Source of the DNA: Streptomyces sp. FIT100
Lineage (GTDB): Bacteria > Actinomycetota > Actinomycetes > Streptomycetales > Streptomycetaceae
Direction: 5' to 3'
Length of the DNA stretch: 64,000 nt
Assembly (NCBI RefSeq): GCF_024584805.1
Contig: NZ_CP075715.1
Span: 1,042,001 to 1,106,000 of the forward strand
Under the pieces are notes generated by a model. That model worked only from the letters and a program-made list of their open reading frames with translations. It was not told the origin of the DNA and did not search any database. The position numbers were made by a program, and so were the translations under genes. This document shows positions 26,274-36,117 of this stretch, piece by piece. Positions within the stretch are counted from its first letter, which is position 1; every line of letters begins with the position of its first letter.

Positions 26274-27074
26274 TCAGCGGGTGAGGGACGCGTACAGGCC
26301 GGGACGGCGGTCGCGCAGATACGGGTTGGCGGCGCGCGAGGCGGCCAGGAAGTCCGGGTCGGCGTCGGCGACGACGAGCTCCTCGCCGTGGCCCGCGCGG
26401 GCCCGGGCGATGCCGTCGGGTCCGGCGAGGCAGCTCAGCCCGGCGAAGTCGAACTCGCCCTCGGGGCCGGTCCGGTTGGCGTAGGCCACGTACATCTGGC
26501 TCTCGAAGGCGCGGACCGGAAGGAGCTTCTCGGCGACGAACTGAAAGGGGTTCATCAGCGCGGTCGGCACCGCAAGGAGCTCCGTGCCGGCGAGGGCATG
26601 GGCCCGCACGTTCTCCGGGAACTCGACGTCGTAGCAGATGAGCAGGCCGATGCGGAGGCCGCCGAGCTCGGCCTGGACGACGGGCTCGTCGCCGGGCGTG
26701 AACCACTCCTGCTCGAAGCAGCCGAAGAGATGGGTCTTACGGTAGTTCGCGAGGCGCTCGCCGTCGGGGCCGATGAGCTGGGCGGCGTTGTAGACCGCCT
26801 CCTCGTCCCGCTCCGGGTAGCCGTAGACGACGGCGATGCCGTGGCGTGCGGCGATCGCGGCGACGGCCTGTGCGGAGGGACCGCCGGCGGGCTCGGCGAG
26901 GCGGGGCACGGCGTCGCCGATCGCGTAGCCGGTGAGGTACATCTCGGGGGCGATCAGCAGCCCGGCGCCCGCGGCGGCGGCGCGCGCGGCGTGCGTGTCG
27001 AGCAGTTCGAGGTTCTTCGCGATGTCGCCGGGGGTCCCGGAGCTCTGGAGCAGGGCGGTGCGCAGCGGCGGCAT
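26274..27074 (-). CDS. Carbon-nitrogen hydrolase (nitrilase superfamily)
   Basis: The 266-residue protein carries the complete nitrilase-superfamily triad: Glu44 (APEMYLTGY), Lys113 (YRKTHLFG) and Cys147 (LICYDVEFPE). The branch is the amidase/omega-amidase-like CN hydrolase group rather than true nitrilases. ATG 27074 has GAGGTAGG upstream. It is the first gene of a two-gene unit with the flavin amine oxidase. In such a pair it could hydrolyse the amide formed from an oxidised amino acid; this is inference. Confidence 0.88.
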   Translation of the reverse strand: MPPLRTALLQSSGTPGDIAKNLELLDTHAARAAAAGAGLLIAPEMYLTGYAIGDAVPRLAEPAGGPSAQAVAAIAARHGIAVVYGYPERDEEAVYNAAQLIGPDGERLANYRKTHLFGCFEQEWFTPGDEPVVQAELGGLRIGLLICYDVEFPENVRAHALAGTELLAVPTALMNPFQFVAEKLLPVRAFESQMYVAYANRTGPEGEFDFAGLSCLAGPDGIARARAGHGEELVVADADPDFLAASRAANPYLRDRRPGLYASLTR

Positions 27075-27158
27075 GGACCTACCTCGGGAGGACGGTGGGG
27101 TGTGTCAGGGAGACGTAATGACGGTACGTTCGGTGTTCGGCCCGGACAAGGCACGACC

Positions 27159-27231
27159 GTTGCGGACCGAGTGTCGATCCGTTGCGTGATATCCGCGCAG
27201 GGCGGCGATTCGTTGCGTGAGCCCGTTTGCG
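27159..27231. promoter_or_regulatory. Cluster of GTTGCG repeats, candidate Lrp/AsnC sites
   Basis: GTTGCG occurs at 27159-27164, 27181-27186 and 27212-27217, with a near copy TTTGCG at 27226-27231. Two copies read CGTTGCGTGA. They lie upstream of the nitrilase-amine oxidase unit and just past the end of the Lrp gene. The same CGTTGCGTG occurs upstream of the permease at 29426-29434. Confidence 0.4.
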
Positions 27232-27261
27232 TGAGCCGCAGCTCCGGCCCCGCTGGTGCGT

Positions 27262-27717
27262 TCAGCCGGGCGAGCCGGACGAGAAGCGCCTGAGCAGCGG
27301 GGAGAGCACGAGCACGGACTTGGTCCGCTCGACGAACGGCTCGCCCGCGATCCGCTCCAGCACGCGCTCGAAGTGGCGCATGTCGGAGGCGAAGACCTGG
27401 ACGATCGCGTCCGCCTCGCCGGTGACGGTGGAGGCGGACGCGACTTCCGGGTACCGCTCGAGACCGCGCTTGATGGTCTCGGGCGAGGTGTTGCTGCGTG
27501 CGTAGATCTCGATGAAGCCCTCGGTCTCCCAGCCCATGGCGGCCGGGTCGACGCGGACCGTGAAGCCGGTGATGGCTCCGTCGGCGCGCAGCCTGTCCAC
27601 GCGCCGCTTCACGGCGGGCGCGGACAGGCCGACGAGCGACCCGATGTCGGCAAAGGAACGACGTGCGTCCTCGGCAAGGGCGTGGACGATGCGTTCGTCG
27701 AGATCGTTCAGTCGCAC
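27262..27717 (-). CDS. Lrp/AsnC-family transcriptional regulator
   Basis: The protein is 151 residues from GTG 27717. The N-terminal HTH (LNDLDERIVHALAEDARRSF, LVGLSAPAVKRRVDRLRADG) is followed by the RAM ligand-binding domain (EGFIEIYARSNTSPETIKRG, VTGEADAIVQVFA). The ribosome binding site is weak, and the gene starts 10 bp after the permease stop, so translation probably depends on the upstream gene. It is expected to bind amino acids and control the adjacent permease and the nitrilase-oxidase unit. Confidence 0.9.
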   Translation of the reverse strand: MRLNDLDERIVHALAEDARRSFADIGSLVGLSAPAVKRRVDRLRADGAITGFTVRVDPAAMGWETEGFIEIYARSNTSPETIKRGLERYPEVASASTVTGEADAIVQVFASDMRHFERVLERIAGEPFVERTKSVLVLSPLLRRFSSGSPG

Positions 27718-27727
27718 GGGGGGTGGA

Positions 27728-29197
27728 TCACTTCTCTGCTGTTGCCAACCGGGAGCGGCGAAGGCCGTACAGGAAGTAGAACACGAGCCCGGCGACCATC
27801 CAGCCACCGAAGACCACCCATGTGGCGAACGGGAGGCTGAACATCATGTACGCGCAGAATCCGAAGCCGAGGATCGGGGTGACCGGGAAGAGCATCACCT
27901 TGAAGGTCCGGTTCATGTCCGGGCGGTTGTAGCGCAGGATGATCACGGCCACGTTGACCAGCGCGAAGGCGAAGAGCGTGCCGATGCTGGTGGCGTTGGC
28001 CAGCTCGCCCAGCGGGATGAAGGCCGCGAGGACACCGCAGAAGAGCGAGACGATCACGGTGTTGGCGCGCGGGGCGCCGGTCTTCGCGTTGACCTTGGCG
28101 AAGACCTTGGGCACCAGGCCGTCGCGGGACATCGCGAACAGGATGCGGGTCTGGCCGTACAGCACGGCGAAGACGACGCTGGCGATGGCGACGACCGCGC
28201 CGGCGGCGAGCACCACGCCCCAGAAGCTCTGGCCGGTGATGTCCTTCATGATCTGGGCGAGCGCCGCTTCGGTGCCCTCGAAGTCCTGCCACGGCATGGC
28301 GCCGACGGCGACCAGCGCGACCAGGCAGTAGAGCACGGTGACGATGAGCAGCGACAGCATGATCGCGCGCGGCAGGTCCTTCTTCGGGTTCTTGGCCTCT
28401 TCACCGGCGGTGGAGGCGGCGTCGAAGCCGATGTACGAGAAGAAGAGGGTGGCCGCGGCGGCGCTGATGCCCGTGACGCCGAGCGGGGCGAGCGGGGCGT
28501 AGTTGCCGGCCTTGATGCCCATGAAGCCGATGCCGATGAAGAGGACCAGCGTCACGATCTTCACGATGACCATGATCGTGTTGACGCGGGCGCTCTCCTT
28601 GGCGCCGCCCATCAGGAAGACCATGGCGAGCAGCACCACGACGAGGGCGGGGAGGTTGATGAAGCCGCCCTCACCGAGCGGCGCGGAGACCGAGGCGGGG
28701 ATGGTGACGCCGATCGTGCCGTCGAGCAGCTCGTTGAGGTACTCGCCCCAGCCGACGGCCACGGCCGCGACGGAGACGCCGTACTCCAGCACGAGGCACC
28801 AGCCGCAGACCCAGGCGATGAGCTCGCCCATGGTCGCGTACGAGTACGAGTACGAGGATCCGGAGACGGGCACGGCGCCCGCGAGCTCCGCGTACGACAG
28901 TGCCGAGAACAGGGCGGTGAGGCCCGCGACGACGAACGAGATGGCGACGGCGGGGCCGGCGAGCGGGGTGGCCTCGCCGAGGACGACGAAGATGCCGGTG
29001 CCGAGCGTGGCACCGATGCTGATCATCGTCAGCTGCCACATCGTGAGCGAGCGGCGGAGGCTGCCGCCCTCGCCCTGGCCGCCCTCGGCGACGAGGGTCT
29101 CGACGGGCTTGCGCCGCATGAGGCGGCTGCCGAGGCCGGACTGGGCCGAGGGGTCCTGCTGGGGAGTGACGGGTGGCGCTGCGCCCTGGTCCAACAC
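27728..29197 (-). CDS. APC-family amino acid permease
   Basis: The protein is 489 residues from GTG 29197 (AGGAG upstream; the frame continues further up without coding character). A cytosolic N-terminus of about 50 residues is followed by a membrane core with the APC signature MISIGATLGTGIFVVLGEA. FFSYIGFDAASTAGEEAKNP is the consensus loop of cationic amino acid transporters of the YfnA/CAT type. It is the first gene of a unit with the Lrp regulator and probably imports the amino acid or amine that the neighbouring oxidase consumes. Confidence 0.9.
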   Translation of the reverse strand: MLDQGAAPPVTPQQDPSAQSGLGSRLMRRKPVETLVAEGGQGEGGSLRRSLTMWQLTMISIGATLGTGIFVVLGEATPLAGPAVAISFVVAGLTALFSALSYAELAGAVPVSGSSYSYSYATMGELIAWVCGWCLVLEYGVSVAAVAVGWGEYLNELLDGTIGVTIPASVSAPLGEGGFINLPALVVVLLAMVFLMGGAKESARVNTIMVIVKIVTLVLFIGIGFMGIKAGNYAPLAPLGVTGISAAAATLFFSYIGFDAASTAGEEAKNPKKDLPRAIMLSLLIVTVLYCLVALVAVGAMPWQDFEGTEAALAQIMKDITGQSFWGVVLAAGAVVAIASVVFAVLYGQTRILFAMSRDGLVPKVFAKVNAKTGAPRANTVIVSLFCGVLAAFIPLGELANATSIGTLFAFALVNVAVIILRYNRPDMNRTFKVMLFPVTPILGFGFCAYMMFSLPFATWVVFGGWMVAGLVFYFLYGLRRSRLATAEK

Positions 29198-29632
29198 TGA
29201 GGAGGCTCCTAATCGCTGCCTGTAGGGAGGCGGCGACCGGGACGATTCCTCACGCTCTGCATCTTCCCGGATTCGCTCCGGGAAATGTGCTGGGGCATGA
29301 CTGAGCAGCCCCGAGCGGGGAATCGCCGAGCAGACGGTCCCCGCCGAACTCCACGTACTAGCGAGTGACCCTATGAGTCCCGCTTCCCGCTCGTAATGCA
29401 TGAGCTTTGCGCATCTGCGAAAGATCGTTGCGTGGTTCGGGCGGCAGCGGTGGAACGTTGCACCGCCACGCAAAACCCTTCCAAATCGGGACTCAAAGCT
29501 CTCGTGTCCGGTCGGCCACCGACCGGTAGGGGCATTCAAGCCAAGCGCTCGGGCATGCGCTCGGGCATGTACGGCACAACGCTTCCTGCGGTACCAGTGA
29601 AGGGCCCGTCACCGAGACGATCGGAGGCCCCT
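29198..29632. other. Divergent control region with a CGTTGCGTG motif
   Basis: The 435-bp region between the permease (minus) and the SGNH hydrolase (plus) holds no gene I can support. CGTTGCGTG at 29426-29434 repeats the motif found upstream of the nitrilase gene, and CTTTGCGCATCTGCGAAAG at 29405-29423 is an imperfect inverted repeat next to it. Both lie about 210-230 bp before the permease start. Confidence 0.45.
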
Positions 29633-30703
29633 GTGACACCGGACGCCGACTGGCTCGATCCCGCCCCCGACTGGCTCGACCCCGCCCCCTTCCTGCGCGG
29701 CGTGGCCTGGCGGGAGGGGGCACGTGCCGTGCGGGCCGATCCCGCCGATCTGGCGCGGCTGCCGTGGGACACCCGCGAGCGCGCCGCGCTCCCCATCGGC
29801 GTACGGCTGGAGTTCACGGCGCCCGGCGGTGCGCGCGCGGTCGACGTGCGGTACCGGGCGCGGGTCCCCGGGCCGGGAGAGACGATGCGCGAACTCGCGC
29901 ACTGCTTCGCGCTGTGGCGGGGAGACCGGTGTGTGGGCGAGGCGTTCGGCGAGCCTGCCGCGGAGGCGACGGTCCGGATCGGGCTACCGCCGGGGGACGG
30001 CCCGTTCGCGGTCCATCCGCCCGAGTCGCAGTCGCCCGTGGTCCTGGGCCTGCGCGGCGTCGGCGGGCCCGTGGTGCCCGCGCCGCGGCGCCCGCGCTGG
30101 CTCGTCCACGGCGACTCGATCACGGAGGGCTGGTGGTCCACGCGCCCCGCGCACTCCTGGCCCGCGGCCGCCGGCCGCACTCTCGGCCTGGACACCGTCA
30201 ACCTCGGCTACGCGGGCGCGGCGCGCGGTGAGCTCGCCACCGCGGAGCAGCTCGCGTCCCTCCCCGCCGAGCTGCTGACGCTCGCCTTCGGCACCAACTG
30301 CTGGTCCGGGGTGCCGTACGGCGCCGCGCTGATGTACGCGACGACGCGGGCCTTCGTGGCGCTCGTACGCCGTGGCCACCCGGAGACTCCGCTGCTGCTC
30401 GTCTCGCCGTTGCTGCGCCCCGAGGCCGAGGCGGCGCAGAACGCCCTCGGCGCCACGCTCGCCGAGCTGCGCGGCGCGATGGAGTCGGCGGCCCTCGACC
30501 TCGCCGCGGCGGGCGACGGCCGGCTGGCGCTGCTGCCGGGCCGCGACCTGCTGACCGCCGCCGACCTGGCGGACGGCCTCCACCCGAACGACACGGGCCA
30601 CGCCCGCCTCGCCTCCGCGGTGACGCACGCGCTGCGCGCGGCGGGCTTCGTCACGGCCGCCGCGACACGGGAACGGACACCGTCGCGGGCCGTCGGACCC
30701 TGA
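29633..30703 (+). CDS. SGNH/GDSL hydrolase with N-terminal beta domain
   Basis: The protein is 356 residues from GTG 29633 (GGAGG seven bases upstream). All four SGNH blocks are visible: GDSITEGWW (Ser161), NLGYAGAA, FGTNCWSG and DGLHPNDTGH. The first 150 residues form a beta-rich domain like that of two-domain carbohydrate esterases (CE2/GDSL type). The N-terminus has an exact octapeptide duplication (DWLDPAPDWLDPAP). No signal peptide is seen, so it is cytosolic unless exported by another route. An ester or acetyl-sugar substrate is likely. Confidence 0.85.
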   Translation: MTPDADWLDPAPDWLDPAPFLRGVAWREGARAVRADPADLARLPWDTRERAALPIGVRLEFTAPGGARAVDVRYRARVPGPGETMRELAHCFALWRGDRCVGEAFGEPAAEATVRIGLPPGDGPFAVHPPESQSPVVLGLRGVGGPVVPAPRRPRWLVHGDSITEGWWSTRPAHSWPAAAGRTLGLDTVNLGYAGAARGELATAEQLASLPAELLTLAFGTNCWSGVPYGAALMYATTRAFVALVRRGHPETPLLLVSPLLRPEAEAAQNALGATLAELRGAMESAALDLAAAGDGRLALLPGRDLLTAADLADGLHPNDTGHARLASAVTHALRAAGFVTAAATRERTPSRAVGP

Positions 30704-30774
30704 CCCCCGCGTTCCGTCGGCGGTCCTGTCAGGGGGAGCGAGCCCACCCGCTCCGTGGAACTGCCGCACGGCAA

Positions 30775-30804
30775 CGGCCCCCGGGACCGAAGTCCCGGGG
30801 GCCG
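30775..30804. terminator. Bidirectional terminator hairpin
   Basis: CGGCCCCCGGGAC (30775-30787) and GTCCCGGGGGCCG (30792-30804) form a perfect 13-bp stem with tetraloop CGAA. It separates the convergent SGNH hydrolase and guaB1 genes. Confidence 0.75.
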
Positions 30805-30828
30805 CAAAGGGGTTGACGGGCCGAGGCC

Positions 30829-32365
<1,537 letters not shown>

Positions 32366-32421
32366 GGAAAACGCACGTACTTCATTGTCCCATGACAGCG
32401 GGGGTGCACCTCGCGGGCTGA

Positions 32422-32784
32422 TCATCCAGCACCCCGCGCGGCCCCCTCGTCGGATCCTCCAAGGGCGACGAGCACGGCGAGCCGCCCCGGCATCGCGTCG
32501 ACCGCCTGGGCGAACACCTCCTGGGCGGTCTCCCACTCCCGGGGGCGCGCGGCGGCGTACTCCTGCCAGCGCAGTACGAGCACGAGCGTGCCCTCGTCCC
32601 CCGGCAGGTCGGTGAGGCAGTCGGCGAGCGCGTCCCAGTTCCTGCCGAACCAGGCGGGGAGCTCCAGATCGCCCGCGCAGCGCTCCATGAAGGCCGCCTT
32701 GTCACTGACGCCGTGGAGGTCGAGCACGGTGATGTTCCGGCCGGCCACGGCGCCGAACAGAGCAGCGAGGGGGCCGTTCCTCAT
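32422..32784 (-). CDS. Barstar-family ribonuclease inhibitor
   Basis: The 120-residue protein has the barstar signature LPAWFGRNWDALADCLTDL and the preceding VLDLHGVSDKAAFMERCA. Barstar binds guanyl-specific ribonucleases and blocks the active site. ATG 32784 overlaps the stop of the RNase Sa-like gene by 4 bp (ATGA), so inhibitor synthesis is coupled to that of the enzyme. It has no signal peptide and should protect the cytoplasm. Confidence 0.92.
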   Translation of the reverse strand: MRNGPLAALFGAVAGRNITVLDLHGVSDKAAFMERCAGDLELPAWFGRNWDALADCLTDLPGDEGTLVLVLRWQEYAAARPREWETAQEVFAQAVDAMPGRLAVLVALGGSDEGAARGAG

Positions 32785-33212
32785 CGGAGCACCTCTCTGA
32801 ACGTCTCGTAGTGATCGTCGGTGTAGTAGACCTCCCCGGCCTGCCCGGTGACAATGCGGCGGGCCCCGCGGTCGCGTTCGCCGGGTGTGCGGACGGTGTA
32901 CTCGCGGTAGTAGCCGCGCTCCCGCCGCGGCAGGATCCGCTCGAAGTTGCCGAAGGCGGCGCCGTCCTTCCCGTACGGGAACGGCCCGCCCCTGTCGATG
33001 AGGCGCAGGGTCTCGCGGGCCTCCGGGGGCAGGTCGCCGACGCGAACGACCGGCAGGGCGGTACGGCCGGTGGGTGCGGCGGGGCTCTGCGTGCCGGAGC
33101 CCGAGGAGCAGCCGGCCGCCGGCAGTCCCAGGCAGACGAGCAGGGCGGCGGCCAGGACGAGACGCAGGAGCCGGGGAATCCGGAGGTCCCGCAGGGGCGG
33201 CCGGTGCAGCAT
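32781..33212 (-). CDS. Exported guanyl-specific ribonuclease (RNase Sa type)
   Basis: The 143-residue protein has an N-terminal hydrophobic segment (LLRLVLAAALLVCLGL) ending PAAGC, a lipobox-like site at Cys35, so it may be a lipoprotein. The mature part matches RNase Sa from the LPPEARETLRLI helix on. Catalytic residues are visible: Glu104 (YYREYTV), Arg118/119 (GARRIV) and His134 (DDHYETF). RNase Sa cuts after guanosine. The Cys pair of RNase Sa is absent. Coupled to barstar by overlapping stop and start. Confidence 0.88.
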   Translation of the reverse strand: MLHRPPLRDLRIPRLLRLVLAAALLVCLGLPAAGCSSGSGTQSPAAPTGRTALPVVRVGDLPPEARETLRLIDRGGPFPYGKDGAAFGNFERILPRRERGYYREYTVRTPGERDRGARRIVTGQAGEVYYTDDHYETFREVLR

Positions 33213-33281
33213 GAGGCCGATGCTGCCACGGTCGCGGGTGAAGGCGGTGAAGGAGGGGCCGGGGCGGGTAGGGAATGCCCC

Positions 33282-34793
33282 GTGCAGCACAGCGACCGGA
33301 CACACCACGCAGAACGGCATGCGCCCGCGCGAGGGGCGGAGGCACCCGAGCAGGAGCAGGCGGAGCCACCGGAGCGGGAACAGGCTCCGGCGTATGAGGC
33401 GCCGCGACGGCAGGCGGCGCTCCAGGAGACGCGTCAGCGCGCCCGTCAGGAGGCCGCGCGGCTGACGGCGGAGAGCGTCCACGGGGTGGCCCTGACCTGG
33501 GTGGACAACGCGGGGCTCACACGCGTCAAGGCCGTTCCCGTCGGCCGTCTCGCCCATGCCGCCACGCGCGGCGTGGGCATGTCGCCCGTCTTCGACGTCT
33601 ACCTCGTGGACGACTCCATCACCACGAGCCGGCACATCGGCGGCCCGGACGGCGATCTCCGGCTCGTACCGGACCTCGAACGGCTCACCGTGCTGGCCGG
33701 GCAGCCCGGCTGGGCCTGGGCGCCCGTCGACCGGTACGACCAGGAGGGGCAGCCGTACGCCGCCTGCCAGCGGCTCTTCGCCCGCCGGATGGCGGAGCGC
33801 GCCGCGGAGCGCGGGATCGAGCTGCGGATGGGCTTCGAGACCGAGTGGATCGTGCAGCGGGAGGGCGGGTACCCGTGGGCCGGGCCGGCGTACGGAATGG
33901 CGCGGGTGGTCGAGCTCTCCGACTACGTGAACGAGGTGCTGCGGGCGCTGGGCGCGCAGGGCGTCGAGGTGCTCCAGATCCATCCCGAGTACGCCGTCGG
34001 GCAGTTCGAGGTCTCGGTCGCACCGTCGGACCCCGTGGGCGCCGCGGACCTCGCCGTACTGGTCCGCGAGACGGTCCGGGCGGTGTCGCTGCGGCACGGG
34101 CTGACGGCACTGTTCGGCCCGGCGGTGGAAGCGGCCGGTATCGGCAACGGCGGCCATCTCCATCTGAGCCTGTGGCGGGACGGGCGCAACCTGTGCCGGG
34201 CGGGTGACGGCCCCTTCGGGATGACCGCCGACAGCGAGGCGTTCCTCGCGGGCGTCCTGGACGCCCTCCCCGCGCTGCTGGCCGTCGGCGCCCCCTCCCC
34301 CGCGAGCTATCTCCGCCTCGAACCGTCCCGCTGGGCGGGCGCCTTCCAGTGCTGGGGGCTGGAGAACCGCGAGGCCGCTCTCCGCTTCATCACGGGCGCC
34401 CCCGACGACCCCGACGGCGCGAACGCCGAGGTGAAGTGCTTCGACGCCGCGGCGAACCCGTATCTCGTGACGGGCGCCGTGATCGCGGCGGGCCTGGCGG
34501 GCCTCGATGCGGACGCACGGCTCCCGGCCCCGGTGCGCGGCGACCCGGCGGTGACCGGCCCCGGTGAGGCCCGGGAGGGCGCGGGCGGCGGCGCCCCGGC
34601 CGCCGCGGGACCGCTGCGGCTGCCCCGGTCGCTGCCGGAGGCGCTGGCGCACTTCGAGCGGTCGGACGTGCTGCGTGCGGCGCTCGGTGAGGCGCTGTTC
34701 GAGGCCATCGCGGCCGTGCGGCGGGCCGAGGACGAGCTCTTCGCCGGCCGGGCCCCCCAGGCGATCGCGGACGCGACGCGCGGGCGGTACTGA
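33282..34793 (+). CDS. Glutamine synthetase family protein (GlnA-like ligase)
   Basis: The protein is 503 residues from GTG 33282, with a charged, Gln/Glu/Arg-rich N-terminal extension of about 65 residues. GS blocks follow: VALTWVDNAGLTRVKAVPV, MGFETEWIV (metal-site Glu), GNGGHLHLSLW (His), LENREAALRF and EVKCFDAAANPYL. It belongs to the GlnA-like group that in Streptomyces includes gamma-glutamyl-polyamine and gamma-glutamyl-ethanolamide synthetases, not the GlnA/GlnII nitrogen-assimilation enzymes. It is two bases from an amidohydrolase gene, a FluG-like pairing. An upstream extension of the frame overlaps the divergent RNase gene and was rejected. Confidence 0.82.
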   Translation: MQHSDRTHHAERHAPARGAEAPEQEQAEPPEREQAPAYEAPRRQAALQETRQRARQEAARLTAESVHGVALTWVDNAGLTRVKAVPVGRLAHAATRGVGMSPVFDVYLVDDSITTSRHIGGPDGDLRLVPDLERLTVLAGQPGWAWAPVDRYDQEGQPYAACQRLFARRMAERAAERGIELRMGFETEWIVQREGGYPWAGPAYGMARVVELSDYVNEVLRALGAQGVEVLQIHPEYAVGQFEVSVAPSDPVGAADLAVLVRETVRAVSLRHGLTALFGPAVEAAGIGNGGHLHLSLWRDGRNLCRAGDGPFGMTADSEAFLAGVLDALPALLAVGAPSPASYLRLEPSRWAGAFQCWGLENREAALRFITGAPDDPDGANAEVKCFDAAANPYLVTGAVIAAGLAGLDADARLPAPVRGDPAVTGPGEAREGAGGGAPAAAGPLRLPRSLPEALAHFERSDVLRAALGEALFEAIAAVRRAEDELFAGRAPQAIADATRGRY

Positions 34794-34795
34794 CC

Positions 34796-35932
34796 ATGGA
34801 TCCGGACCTCGCGCTGCCGCCGCTCGTCGACCACCACTGCCACGGGGTGCTGCGCCATGACCTGGACGCGGACGAGTTCGCCTCGTACCTGACGGAGTCG
34901 GACGCCCCGGCCGCGCCCGGCACGAGCTTCTTCGACACACAGCTGGGCTTCGCCGTGCGCCGCTGGTGCCCGCCGCTGCTCGGGCTGGAGGCGCACTGCC
35001 CCGCCGAGCGCTACCTGGAGCGCCGCAGGGAGCTGGGGGCGCAGGAGGCGACACGGCGGCTGCTGCGGGCGAGCGGCACAGGCACGTACCTGGTCGACAC
35101 GGGTCTGCCCGGGGACCTCACCGGTCCGGCGGAGCTCGCCGGGCTGGCCGGGCTCGACGACGGCAGGGGGCATGTGGTCGTACGGCTGGAGGCGCTGGCC
35201 GAGCGCACGGCGGACGCGAGCCACGGCCCCGGGGCGTTCGTCGAGGTGCTGGAACACGCCGTCGTCGCGTCCGCCCGTACCGCCGCCGGGTTCAAGTCGG
35301 TCGCCGCGTACCGCCACGGCCTCGGGCTGGACCCCGCGCCGCCGGAGCCCGTGGAGGTCCACGCCGCGGCCGCGCGCTGGATGGACTCACGTCCCCCGGG
35401 CGGGCGGCTGGGCGACCCCGTACTGCTGCGCCATCTGCTCTGGTCCGCGGTCCGCACCGGACTGCCGCTCCAGCTCCACACCGGTTTCGGCGACCCCGAT
35501 CTGCGCCTCGACCACGCCGATCCGCTCCTGCTCACCGACTTCATCCGTGCGGTCGCCCCGTACGGCTGCCCGCTGGTGCTGCTGCACGGCTACCCGTACC
35601 ACCGGCATGCGGCCTACCTCGCGAACGTGTTCACACATGTGTACGCCGATGTCGGCCTGGCCCTCTGCCACACGGGCGCCCGCGCCGGCGCCGTGCTCGC
35701 CGAGGCGCTGGAACTGACCCCGTTCGGGAAGCTGCTGTACTCCAGCGACGCGTTCGGGCTTCCCGAGCTGTACGTGGTCGGCGCGCGGGTCTTCGAGGAG
35801 GCGCTCCGCGGCGTCCTCGGCGCCTGGACGGGATCGGGTGCCTGGTCCGAGCCGGACGCCCGGCGGGTGGCACACCTGCTGGCGGCCGGCAACGCCCGCC
35901 GCCTGTACGGCCTCGGCCCGGAAACGGACTGA
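34796..35932 (+). CDS. Amidohydrolase (FluG N-domain/TIM-barrel type)
   Basis: The 378-residue protein has the metal-dependent hydrolase barrel: DHHCH (two metal His, about residues 12-16), GFKSVAAYR with the candidate carbamylated Lys, LQLHTGFGD, LLHGYPYHRHAAYLANVF and the Asp in YSSDAFGLPELY. These fit the amidohydrolase-2 family related to the N-terminal half of fungal FluG. Start ATG 34796 is two bases after the GS-like gene stop, so the products are probably made together. A gamma-glutamylated amine or its breakdown product is a reasonable substrate guess. Confidence 0.85.
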   Translation: MDPDLALPPLVDHHCHGVLRHDLDADEFASYLTESDAPAAPGTSFFDTQLGFAVRRWCPPLLGLEAHCPAERYLERRRELGAQEATRRLLRASGTGTYLVDTGLPGDLTGPAELAGLAGLDDGRGHVVVRLEALAERTADASHGPGAFVEVLEHAVVASARTAAGFKSVAAYRHGLGLDPAPPEPVEVHAAAARWMDSRPPGGRLGDPVLLRHLLWSAVRTGLPLQLHTGFGDPDLRLDHADPLLLTDFIRAVAPYGCPLVLLHGYPYHRHAAYLANVFTHVYADVGLALCHTGARAGAVLAEALELTPFGKLLYSSDAFGLPELYVVGARVFEEALRGVLGAWTGSGAWSEPDARRVAHLLAAGNARRLYGLGPETD

Positions 35933-36008
35933 GCCCGCCCCCGCCGGGAGACGGCGGGGACGGGCTCGGCGAGAGCCGTCGGTCGTACGGCCGGCGGTCA
36001 CATGGCGC

Positions 36009-36117
36009 CGGTCGTCCGGGACGTCAGCCGTTCGAGGCGTCCGTCGTCCGGAACGTCGGTCGTTCGTGGCGCCCGTCGTCCGGGACGTCAGTCGTCCGGG
36101 ACGTCAGTCGTCCGGGT
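36009..36117. repeat. Imperfect tandem repeat of GTCGTCCGGGACGTCA type
   Basis: At least five imperfect copies of a 16-17-base unit (TCGTCCGGGACGTCAG) run from 36009 to the last codons of the SorC-type gene, whose stop is at 36104. The last copies encode its C-terminal ERADPDD. The array is not a CRISPR: there are no unique spacers. Confidence 0.7.

Noticed and set aside
32811..33281. N-terminal extension of the glutamine synthetase-like protein
   Set aside because: It overlaps the divergent RNase gene on the opposite strand and reads as shadow; GTG 33282 gives the right family start.
36009..36117. CRISPR-like array
   Set aside because: Repeat units are contiguous and imperfect with no unique spacers and no cas genes; it is a simple tandem repeat.
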